DNA of 64,000 nt, taken from positions 2,480,001 through 2,544,000 of the forward strand of contig NZ_RCCV01000001.1 in assembly GCF_003664255.1 (NCBI RefSeq), written 5' to 3'. Positions 8,445-14,589 of the stretch are shown here, one piece after another (positions within the stretch are counted from its first letter, which is position 1; each line of letters opens with the position of its first letter). The notes below the pieces were generated by a model. It had not been told where the DNA came from and did no database searches. It saw nothing but the letters and a program-made list of their open reading frames with translations. The DNA comes from Micromonospora sp. M71_S20 (GTDB lineage Bacteria > Actinomycetota > Actinomycetes > Mycobacteriales > Micromonosporaceae). Position numbers and translations under genes: made by a program.

Positions 8445-9146
8445 TCAGGCCGGCGTCAGGATCAGCCATCCGAAGCCGACGACGTCGCGGTAGCCGGTGA
8501 GGTATTCGACGCGCCGCTCGTCGGCGAACGCGCGCGCCTCCGGCGTGCCGAGGCGTTCGATGCCCGCACGCCAGTCGGACTCGAAGTCGTCCCACTCGGC
8601 GAGGGTGGACACGGCGACGTGCAGCGGTCGGAAGCCCGCGTCCACGGCGAGCTGGGCCAGGCCGGCCAGGTCGGGCATGTCGCCGAAGGTCTCGCGGACC
8701 TGTTCGCCGGGGCTGGCCTGGTAGAAGCCGTCCGCGAACAGCAGTTTGCCGCCGGGCAGGGTGAGCCGGTGCAGCGCGGCGAGGGCTCGCGCGGCGTCGC
8801 CCCAGATGTGGCCGGCCCCGACGTTGACAACGAGGTGGGCGGGCCGGGCCCAGGTGGCCGCGTCAGCGCTGTGGAACGTGACCCGGTCGGAGGCCCCCCG
8901 CTCCGTCGCCCGCAGCCGGGCCCGTTCGGCGTCGCGCTCCACCCCGTCGCCGGCGATGCCGTGGGCCGCGCACAGCCGCAGGAGCAGCTCGCCGTTGCCG
9001 CAGCCCAGGTCCAGGGCTCGCCAACCCGCCCCGGTGGGGGCCAGTCGCCGGACCAGGTCCGCCACCCGCTCCTCGCTGAGCGGCGAGTTGAAGGTCAGGT
9101 TGGCCGCGGCGGCGGCCAGGTACGTACTGCGATCCTGGCTGTTCAC
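8445..9146 (-). CDS. SAM-dependent methyltransferase
   Basis: 233 aa class I methyltransferase. Motif I is LDLGCGNGELLLRLC, followed by an acidic residue in DGVERDAERAR, FHSADAATWARPAHLVV, and ALHRLTLPGGKLLFADGFY as the post-motif III strand. Substrate unknown; the sequence resembles small-molecule methyltransferases. The start is GTG 9146 rather than GTG 9152: TACCGT at 9153-9158 leaves exactly 6 nt before 9146, the spacing of a leaderless transcript. Confidence 0.83.
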   Translation of the reverse strand: MNSQDRSTYLAAAAANLTFNSPLSEERVADLVRRLAPTGAGWRALDLGCGNGELLLRLCAAHGIAGDGVERDAERARLRATERGASDRVTFHSADAATWARPAHLVVNVGAGHIWGDAARALAALHRLTLPGGKLLFADGFYQASPGEQVRETFGDMPDLAGLAQLAVDAGFRPLHVAVSTLAEWDDFESDWRAGIERLGTPEARAFADERRVEYLTGYRDVVGFGWLILTPA

Positions 9147-9241
9147 CGGCACACGGTACGACAGCGGGCCCGCGCCCGAGGGGCGTCGAAATCGACAGTC
9201 GGCGCTCCCGCCCTGGTCAGGGCCTTGGCGTGGAACGGAAG

Positions 9242-9360
9242 ACGGAAATCGGACCCGTGCAGCTGGCCGTGATGGTGAACGAGGTGGTGTCGTCCGCCGG
9301 GTTCACGTCGGTCGGGCTGGCGATCAAGTCCGAGTGCAACGTGTACGAGCCGGACCTCGG
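9242..9360 (+). other. possible gene remnant or very small ORF
   Basis: An open frame running to 9523 has coding-like third-position GC only in its first ~40 codons (QLAVMVNEVVSSAGFTSVG and following). It then degrades into Ser/Thr-rich sequence lying antisense to a small membrane ORF (9361-9516). I do not recognise the peptide. It could be a decayed gene fragment, a short real gene or chance. Confidence 0.25.
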
Positions 9361-9516
9361 TCAGTTGTACAGCCAGGAGGCAGCACAGCCGAAACAGAGC
9401 GCCAGTAGCACGACCGAGGTGAGCAGCAGCACGAGCAGCGTGGACAGTTCGGTGCGCGCCGCCGGCGGAGGCGGCTCCAGCGGGCGAACTGCCCTCGGTG
9501 GCTCGGAGTCGGGCAC
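9361..9516 (-). CDS. small single-pass membrane protein
   Basis: 51 aa. A proline-rich N-terminus (SEPPRAVRPLEPPPPAART) is followed by one strong TM helix (LSTLLVLLLTSVVLLALCFG) and a short CAASWLYN tail. GTG 9516 is the only start after an in-frame stop; no strong ribosome site. The hydrophobic pattern and high third-position GC argue that it is real, but homologues are unknown to me. Confidence 0.45.
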   Translation of the reverse strand: MPDSEPPRAVRPLEPPPPAARTELSTLLVLLLTSVVLLALCFGCAASWLYN

Positions 9517-9635
9517 GGCGTGATCATGTCAGACCCCCGAGGACGGCCGCGGAGCCGTCCGCATGACGAGCCGCAAGGTGATCCGGTGCCCTGACGGCCG
9601 CGGCCCGCTCCGCTGTTGCCTGGCATGCTCATCGC

Positions 9636-10091
9636 ATGCCCCCTCCCCATCCCCGCTACGAGCCGATCATGGCTCCGCCTCCCAGCCTGGGCAGATGGCG
9701 CACGGGGTTGGCAGCGGCCGCCGGCGTACTCCTGCTGCTCTTCGCCCTGTTCACCGTCGGTCAGGGGCTCTACCTCAACGCGAATGGTGTCACCACCCAG
9801 GCCGAGGTCGTGGACGGGCGGCACGGCGGCCGTAGCGACTTCGTGCGGGTACGCGTCAGTTCAGGGGACGAGACGAATCTCTGGGCCTGGAAGGGATCTC
9901 CCGAGGTCGGCGAAACGATGACGGTGGTTCACCTTCAGGAGTCGAACTGGGCAAAGGACGCCCGCGTGTTCGCGCCGGAAGGGAGCATCTGGCCGGATCT
10001 GTGGCTGGGAGTCCTGTTTCTCGGCGGAGCGCTGTGGCAGCACCGTCGCACCCGGCGGCCCTCCGCCTCTCCGGCCGGCGGCAAGCGGTGA
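9636..10091 (+). CDS. two-TM membrane protein of unknown function
   Basis: 151 aa. TM1 at about residues 22-42 (GLAAAAGVLLLLFALFTVG), a ~70-residue beta-rich extracytoplasmic segment (VTTQAEVVDGRHGGRSDFV, then MTVVHLQESNW), and TM2 near residues 116-134 (IWPDLWLGVLFLGGALW). The layout resembles DUF3592-type proteins, but the match is not certain. Start ATG 9636 or ATG 9669; neither has a clear ribosome site. Confidence 0.6.
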   Translation: MPPPHPRYEPIMAPPPSLGRWRTGLAAAAGVLLLLFALFTVGQGLYLNANGVTTQAEVVDGRHGGRSDFVRVRVSSGDETNLWAWKGSPEVGETMTVVHLQESNWAKDARVFAPEGSIWPDLWLGVLFLGGALWQHRRTRRPSASPAGGKR

Positions 10092-10196
10092 CCGTGCCGT
10101 CCGCATGAAGGGGCGGCTCCACCGGCCGTGATGCGCAAACGCCGGTGGCCGGTTTGGTTGCGCCTCGTACCCGCCCGTGCCCGCTCAGCCCTCTGG

Positions 10197-10493
10197 CTAC
10201 TGGCCCGTGGATGGCCCATCGGACTCAGCCTGGCGCTCGGCTTGCCAGCTGGCGTGTCCCTTCAGTAGGTATCCGGTCCAGTAGATCGCGAACAGGATCA
10301 GGAAGCACGTGAAGAACACTCCCGAGACGATGCCCGCAATGACGAGTGCTTCCCTGCCGTCTGACAGCCCGTGTGCGGCGAATCCGGCGAGACCCAGGAA
10401 GAAGAAGATGACCATGTAGATAGGCAGCGTCGCACTGTCAGCCGGGTGAGGAACGCGAGGCAGCCACGGGGCCTGAGGGTCTTTGTCGATCAC
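10197..10493 (-). CDS. small two-TM membrane protein
   Basis: 98 aa with two hydrophobic helices, LPIYMVIFFFLGLAGFAAHG and VIAGIVSGVFFTCFLILFAI, flanked by a charged C-terminus (ASWQAERQAESDG). Function unknown. Base composition is lower in GC than its neighbours, which may indicate transfer or relaxed constraint. Start GTG 10493 is the best in-frame choice but lacks a clear ribosome site. Confidence 0.6.
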   Translation of the reverse strand: MIDKDPQAPWLPRVPHPADSATLPIYMVIFFFLGLAGFAAHGLSDGREALVIAGIVSGVFFTCFLILFAIYWTGYLLKGHASWQAERQAESDGPSTGQ

Positions 10494-10687
10494 GTCGTGA
10501 GTATCGAGGACGCTGGCGGTGGGAGCTAGCGAATCTCGCCGTCGCCGTGGCCGTGGCCGTCCAATGTCGACCGGAGGTCGCCAGCAGGCCGGGAATGACC
10601 GGGGGCTGATGGCACGCGTCATGATCGTTGGCCTTGGAACGCCGAAGGCCCTGGCCGGAACTCGCGTCCTGACCAGGGCCTTTCGTA

Positions 10688-10761
10688 TGGAGCGGGTGAC
10701 GGGAATCGAACCCGCACTGTCAGCTTGGGAAGCTGATGTTCTGCCATTGAACTACACCCGC
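10688..10761 (-). tRNA. tRNA-Gly (anticodon CCC)
   Basis: The minus strand reads a complete tRNA. Acceptor arm GCGGGTG pairs with CACCCGC (10755-10761 with 10692-10698). The anticodon stem TCAGC/GCTGA holds loop TTCCCAA, so the anticodon is CCC at 10727-10729. The T-loop GTTCGATTC is present. CCA is encoded at 10688-10690. It decodes GGG codons. Confidence 0.93.
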
Positions 10762-11182
10762 AGGCGGCACCACTGTACCTGAGTCGTCACGCCGGTGCAC
10801 CCAGGTACCCCTCCGACACCACCCGCGCCGCGATCTTGGCAGCAAACGGCCCCCATAGGGGCCCGAACTCACCAAGATTGCGTGGCGCCACCGCCCGCCG
10901 CACCACCGCCAGCCGCCCCACCACTCGCCGCGCCACCGCCAGCCACGAGCCGCCTCGTCGTGCAACCCGACGAGCCCGAGCCGCGCGCCCCGGTCCGAAC
11001 CGGGACCGCGAGCCGCACCCCCATCGCCGTACGTCGATCATGGAACGCGTACCGCCAGGAAAAAGTTCCACGGCGGCAACATATGGGCGTTCTCAAATAC
11101 CTCGATCGATTGTAACGTCTGCCCAACGTTCCAGCCACGGCGTGACACACCCCCTGTCGCGCCGCCAGAAAGAGGTGGGCCC
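10762..11182. other. 421-bp gap before the M43 protease gene
   Basis: No convincing gene. It holds an imperfect inverted repeat (CGCGATCTTGG at 10829-10839, CCAAGATTGCG at 10872-10882, one G-T pair) with a small CCCC-ATA-GGGG hairpin inside. A Pro/Ala-coding-like CCGCC-rich stretch follows at 10890-10970. From 11050 the sequence becomes AT-richer, with a possible promoter (see 11090-11118). Confidence 0.6.
11090..11118 (+). promoter_or_regulatory. candidate promoter of the M43 protease gene
   Basis: TTCTCA (11090-11095) and TAACGT (11113-11118) are spaced 17 bp in a locally AT-rich stretch, giving a 5' leader of about 58 nt with an AGAGGTGG ribosome site before ATG 11183. The -35 match is only partial. 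Confidence 0.35.
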
Positions 11183-12169
11183 ATGGGACTCCGTCCCAAC
11201 CTGCTGACCCGGCGTACGGCCGGTGTCGCGTCGACGACCCTCGCGCTGCTGCTCAGCACCGCCGCCGTGGGCGTCGTGCCGGCCGCTTCGGCCTTCTCCG
11301 CCGCCCCGAGCGAGGTCTGCGTCGAGCCGGCCGACGTCCACTCGGACGCCCGCGTCAAGCCCGGCGGCGGTGCCAAGCACGAGCCGAACGAGCTGACCCT
11401 CGCGGAGACCCGCGAGCGCGAGGCCGACCTGGCCGCCGCCCTGCGCGAGCGGGCGCGGTTCCGCGCCGGCGCCGGCGCCTCCACGATGGCCGCCACCGTC
11501 ACCATCCCCGTGGTGGTGCACGTGATCCAGGAGAACAGCACCCGGGCCGGCGGCAATATCCCCGACTCGATGATCAACTCGCAGATCAGCGTGCTGAACC
11601 AGTCGTTCAGCGGGGCGACCGGCGGCGCGTCCACCGCGTTCAGCTTCCAGCTTCAGAAGATCAATCGGGTGACGAACCCGTCCTGGTACCCGATCGTGCA
11701 GGGTTCCTCGGCGGAGCGGTCGATGAAGACCTCGCTGCGTACGGGCGGCAAGAACACCCTCAACATCTACCTGGGCGAGCTGAGCGACAGCCTGCTCGGC
11801 TGGGCGACCTTCCCGACCCGGAAGCTCAGCAGCATGGACGGCGTCGTCGTGCTGAGCGAGTCGCTGCCGGGCGGCACCGCCACCAACTACAACCAGGGCG
11901 ACACGGGCACCCACGAGGTCGGCCACTGGCTGAACCTCTACCACACCTTCCAGGGCGGCTGCTCCGGCTCGGGCGACAGCGTCAGCGACACCGCGGCCGA
12001 GGCGTCGCCGGCCTCGGGCTGCCCGACCGGTCGGGACACCTGCACCGCGCCCGGCGTCGACCCGATCACCAACTTCATGGACTACAGCTACGACTCCTGC
12101 ATGTACCAGTTCACCGCCGGGCAGGCCAGCCGCATGCTGACCGCCTGGAACGCGTACCGCGCGGCGTAG
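11183..12169 (+). CDS. secreted M43-family zinc metalloprotease
   Basis: 328 aa. A signal peptide spans about residues 1-37 (AGVASTTLALLLSTAAVGVV, cleavage near ASA). A pro-region follows, then the catalytic domain starting at TVTIPVVVHVIQ. The extended zinc motif HEVGHWLNLYH (near residue 242) fits HExxHxxxxxH of metzincins, and FMDYSYDSC is the Met-turn. Cysteines in the last 100 residues probably form disulphides. The family includes pappalysin and cytophagalysin enzymes that degrade extracellular proteins. AGAGGTGG just upstream supports ATG 11183. Confidence 0.9.
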   Translation: MGLRPNLLTRRTAGVASTTLALLLSTAAVGVVPAASAFSAAPSEVCVEPADVHSDARVKPGGGAKHEPNELTLAETREREADLAAALRERARFRAGAGASTMAATVTIPVVVHVIQENSTRAGGNIPDSMINSQISVLNQSFSGATGGASTAFSFQLQKINRVTNPSWYPIVQGSSAERSMKTSLRTGGKNTLNIYLGELSDSLLGWATFPTRKLSSMDGVVVLSESLPGGTATNYNQGDTGTHEVGHWLNLYHTFQGGCSGSGDSVSDTAAEASPASGCPTGRDTCTAPGVDPITNFMDYSYDSCMYQFTAGQASRMLTAWNAYRAA

Positions 12170-12187
12170 TTCCGCCGTACGACCGCG

Positions 12188-12222
12188 CCGGTGCCGGCCT
12201 CGCTCGACGGGGCCGGCACCGG
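12188..12222 (+). terminator. terminator hairpin after the M43 protease gene
   Basis: CCGGTGCCGGCC (12188-12199) pairs perfectly with GGCCGGCACCGG (12211-12222), a 12-bp GC stem with an 11-nt loop 18 nt after the stop codon. No U-tract, as is common in actinobacteria. Confidence 0.65.
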
Positions 12223-12258
12223 TGTCTGTGCGGCCGGGCACACGGGGGCGGGGGTCAC

Positions 12259-12300
12259 GGTGCGGCGCCCCGGAGGGGGGACGGCCCAGGGCGCCGCACC
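12259..12300 (-). terminator. terminator hairpin after the PPOX gene
   Basis: GGTGCGGCGCCC (12259-12270) pairs with GGGCGCCGCACC (12289-12300), a perfect 12-bp stem with an 18-nt loop, directly downstream of the minus-strand gene ending at 12306. Confidence 0.6.
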
Positions 12301-12305
12301 GCGTC

Positions 12306-12857
12306 TCAGGCGGCGGGGCGGGCGGCGTGGTCGCCGGCGCACCCCGACCGGGTCTCGGGCATGAGCGCGGTGCCGCCGGCGGCCGCGCGGGGGTCGAGCC
12401 ACACCTGGACGGCGGGCCGGCCGTGCCCCTCGCCGGCGCCGCCCGCGACGCCGGACTCACGGCGGGCCAGCATCGCCACGTCGACGGTGAACTCGAAGAC
12501 CCGCCAGTCGACCTGCGGCGCGGCCCGGTGGCTGCGGGCCAGCCGGGCGACCCGGGCCGGATCGGTCACCGGTTGGGCGTGGCCGGCGACGTAGGCCTCG
12601 TCGTCGCTCTCCTCCGGCGGGAAGGAGTGCAGCGCGTAGCGGCCGTCGCGCTCCAGGTCGCGCCGCTTGGGCGAGTCGACGACGAAGCAGAAGAGCCCCT
12701 CGTCGGTGATCACCGGGGAGACCGGGTGCACCCGGGGGCCGCCGTCGGCGCGGACGGTGGCCAGGTAGCCGAAGCCCGGCCCGTACTGCTGCATGAGAAG
12801 GCGGATCCCGTCGGCGAGGCGGGGCTCGTCGGCGGCGAATTCGGACCAGGAAGCCAT
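12306..12857 (-). CDS. pyridoxamine 5'-phosphate oxidase-family (PPOX) flavoprotein
   Basis: 183 aa split-barrel protein: FGYLATVRADGGPRVHPVSP, then EGLFCFVVDSPKRRDLERDG and RYALHSFPPEES, the flavin-binding core of PPOX proteins. Members bind FMN or F420 and act as oxidases, reductases or flavin shuttles; this one cannot be specified. The C-terminal tail after residue ~135 is Gly/Ala-rich and probably disordered. Its promoter is remarkable: a perfect LexA-type box (12870-12885) abuts TAGAAT (12864-12869), which ends 6 nt before the ATG. The gene therefore looks SOS-controlled and leaderless. Confidence 0.82.
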   Translation of the reverse strand: MASWSEFAADEPRLADGIRLLMQQYGPGFGYLATVRADGGPRVHPVSPVITDEGLFCFVVDSPKRRDLERDGRYALHSFPPEESDDEAYVAGHAQPVTDPARVARLARSHRAAPQVDWRVFEFTVDVAMLARRESGVAGGAGEGHGRPAVQVWLDPRAAAGGTALMPETRSGCAGDHAARPAA

Positions 12858-12863
12858 GCGGAC

Positions 12864-12869
12864 ATTCTA
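12864..12869 (-). promoter_or_regulatory. -10 box of the PPOX gene (leaderless)
   Basis: TAGAAT on the minus strand lies exactly 6 nt before ATG 12857, leaving no room for a ribosome site. The upstream 16 bp, the -10/-35 spacer, are occupied by the SOS box. Confidence 0.5.
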
Positions 12870-12885
12870 TCGAACAAACGTTCGA
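12870..12885. promoter_or_regulatory. LexA (SOS) box between PPOX and dcd
   Basis: TCGAACAAACGTTCGA fits the actinobacterial LexA consensus TCGAAC-N4-GTTCGA with no mismatch, including the RNRY centre. It sits in the -10/-35 spacer of the PPOX gene and 50 bp upstream of the dcd ATG. The site could repress one or both genes until DNA damage. Confidence 0.75.
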
Positions 12886-12935
12886 ACATGCACTCCGACA
12901 CGCAGGTCACGCGCATCGCTCGCTAAGGTGTGCGG

Positions 12936-13514
12936 ATGCTGCTCTCCGACCGCGACCTGGCCTCCGAGATCGAGGCGGGCACGCTCGCGCTGGAGCCGTT
13001 CGAGCCCGCGCTGGTGCAACCGTCCAGCATCGACGTACGCCTGGACAAGCTCTTCCGGGTCTTCAACAACCACCTCTACACCCACATCGACCCCGCCCAG
13101 CAGCAGGACGACCTCACGTCGATGGTCGAGGTGCCGGAGGGCGAGCCGTACGTGCTGCATCCGGGCGAGTTCGTGCTCGCCTCGACGCTGGAGGTGATCA
13201 CGCTCGGCGACCAGCTCGCCGGCCGCCTCGAAGGGAAGAGCTCACTGGGCCGGCTCGGCCTGCTCACCCACTCCACGGCGGGCTTCATCGACCCGGGCTT
13301 CTCCGGTCACGTGACCCTCGAACTGTCCAACGTGGCCAACCTGCCGATCACCCTCTGGCCGGGCATGAAGATCGGGCAGCTCTGCATCTTCCGGCTCTCG
13401 TCGCCGGCCCAGCACCCGTACGGCTCGGCCGTCTACGGCTCGCGCTACCAGGGACAGCGCGGGCCGACCCCGAGCCGCTCCTGGCAGCACTGGCGCACCT
13501 GGCCGACCCGCTGA
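12936..13514 (+). CDS. dcd: dCTP deaminase
   Basis: 192 aa, the normal length. MLLSDRDL start, [49 protein letters not shown] containing the catalytic Arg/Ser/Glu region, [20 protein letters not shown], and [12 protein letters not shown]. It deaminates dCTP to dUTP; actinobacterial homologues are often bifunctional and also release dUMP. AAGGTG before ATG 12936 can be read either as a ribosome site or, as TAAGGT (12925-12930), as a -10 box of a leaderless mRNA. The LexA box 50 bp upstream may place nucleotide-pool control in the SOS response. Confidence 0.93.
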   Translation: MLLSDRDLASEIEAGTLALEPFEPALVQPSSIDVRLDKLFRVFNNHLYTHIDPAQQQDDLTSMVEVPEGEPYVLHPGEFVLASTLEVITLGDQLAGRLEGKSSLGRLGLLTHSTAGFIDPGFSGHVTLELSNVANLPITLWPGMKIGQLCIFRLSSPAQHPYGSAVYGSRYQGQRGPTPSRSWQHWRTWPTR

Positions 13515-13529
13515 CTCACGTAGCGGGCC

Positions 13530-13578
13530 GGGACGGACCCGCCTCCCGCACGGGAGGCGTCGGGAGAGGGCCCGTCCC
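13530..13578. terminator. nested terminator hairpin between dcd and NlpC gene
   Basis: Inner stem GCCTCCCG/CGGGAGGC (13541-13558) lies inside an outer imperfect stem GGGACGGACCC (13530-13540) with GGGCCCGTCCC (13568-13578). It sits between convergent genes and probably serves both. Confidence 0.65.
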
Positions 13579-13584
13579 GCCGGC

Positions 13585-14205
13585 TCAGCCGGGCCGGCCG
13601 TAGCTGTGGATCGGGCCGTCGTCGACCTTCTTCATCTTGATCGGCACCCCGGCGCGGGAGGCGTGCACCACCCAGCCCCCGCCGACGTACATGCCGACGT
13701 GGTGCAGGTCGCTGTAGTAGAAGACCAGGTCACCCGGGCGCAGCTCGCCCCGGCTGACGGTCGCGGTGGCCCGGCGCTGCTGCGCGGCGTTGTGCGGCAG
13801 CGAGACCCCGGCCTTCGCCCAGGCGGCGAGCATCAGGCCGGAGCAGTCGTACGAGTTCGGCCCCTCGGCGCCCGCCATCGCCTGGTCGACCTGCTTCTCC
13901 AGCGGCCCGATCTGCGCGGCGAGCGCGTCGGCCTGCTTCCGCCTGGCGGCCAGGTCCTGCCGGGTGGCGTTGTGCCGTTCGATGACCGGTTCGAGCTTGT
14001 TCCAGTCCTCGTCGATCTGCCGCTCGATCTCGGCGACCGTCGGTTCGGCATGGGCCGCCGTGGCGCCGCCGGCCAGGACGACGGCGAACGCGGCCAGGGC
14101 GGCGAGGGCGGTGGTGCAGCGGTACCAGCGTGGGCGCGGCGCAGCCGTCACCGGGTCGGCGAGGGCCGACCGGGTCGACGGTGGCCGCGGGGCATGGTGT
14201 GCCAC
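13585..14205 (-). CDS. secreted NlpC/P60 peptidase, shortened form
   Basis: 206 aa. A signal peptide (about residues 25-50, ALAALAAFAVVLAGGATAAHA) is followed by a ~60-residue coiled coil (EIERQIDEDWNKLEPVIERH) and an NlpC/P60 domain with Cys in SYDCSGL, His in LHHVGMYVG and WVVHASRAG. The family cleaves peptide stems of peptidoglycan. Compared with the paralogue at 16679-17686, most of the coiled coil and the first NlpC helix (QVGDPYVWGATG) are missing. GAAGGAG at 14217-14223 sets GTG 14205 as start. A c-di-AMP riboswitch precedes it. Confidence 0.88.
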   Translation of the reverse strand: MAHHAPRPPSTRSALADPVTAAPRPRWYRCTTALAALAAFAVVLAGGATAAHAEPTVAEIERQIDEDWNKLEPVIERHNATRQDLAARRKQADALAAQIGPLEKQVDQAMAGAEGPNSYDCSGLMLAAWAKAGVSLPHNAAQQRRATATVSRGELRPGDLVFYYSDLHHVGMYVGGGWVVHASRAGVPIKMKKVDDGPIHSYGRPG

Positions 14206-14229
14206 CGGGCTTCGTACTCCTTCTTCCGG

Positions 14230-14343
14230 ACCGCCTACCGGGTTAGCTGACGGGTTCGGGCGGGAAGGGGCGCCCTACCGCAGGACTGCGGATTCACCCC
14301 GGGGAACCTGGGTCCCCGGCTCGCTCTTCAGCGACTCGGCGGT
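14230..14343 (-). promoter_or_regulatory. cyclic di-AMP riboswitch (ydaO-yuaA type)
   Basis: On the minus strand the leader shows the hallmark ydaO blocks: AGTCGCTGAAGAGCGAGCC, GGGGACCCAGGTTCCCC, GGGGTGAATCCGC, GGTAGGGCGCC, then GAACCCGTCAGCTAACC and GGTAGGCGGT. The closing P1 helix forms between ACCGCC (14338-14343) and GGCGGT (14230-14235). The gene's ribosome site follows 7 nt after the aptamer. In this class ligand binding turns expression off, and actinobacterial examples typically precede wall-hydrolase genes, as here. Confidence 0.85.
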
Positions 14344-14589
14344 GTCGGACCGTCACCGCCCTGGTTGGACGGATTGTCACCGGCCGACGAATGACCAGAG
14401 TAGAGACGACCGTTATCGATCCGCAACCCTGCGGGCAGTGACACTCCGTACCCACCCGGGCCGGGCGGATCCGCAACCCGGGCGACGAAGATTTCCTTCC
14501 TTTTGAAGTGTCTGACGGAAAGGTATTGACCAGAGGCGGCGGGCGGGGCGAAGGTGGCCCCAACTTCGCCCGTCCGAACTGGGGGTCTG

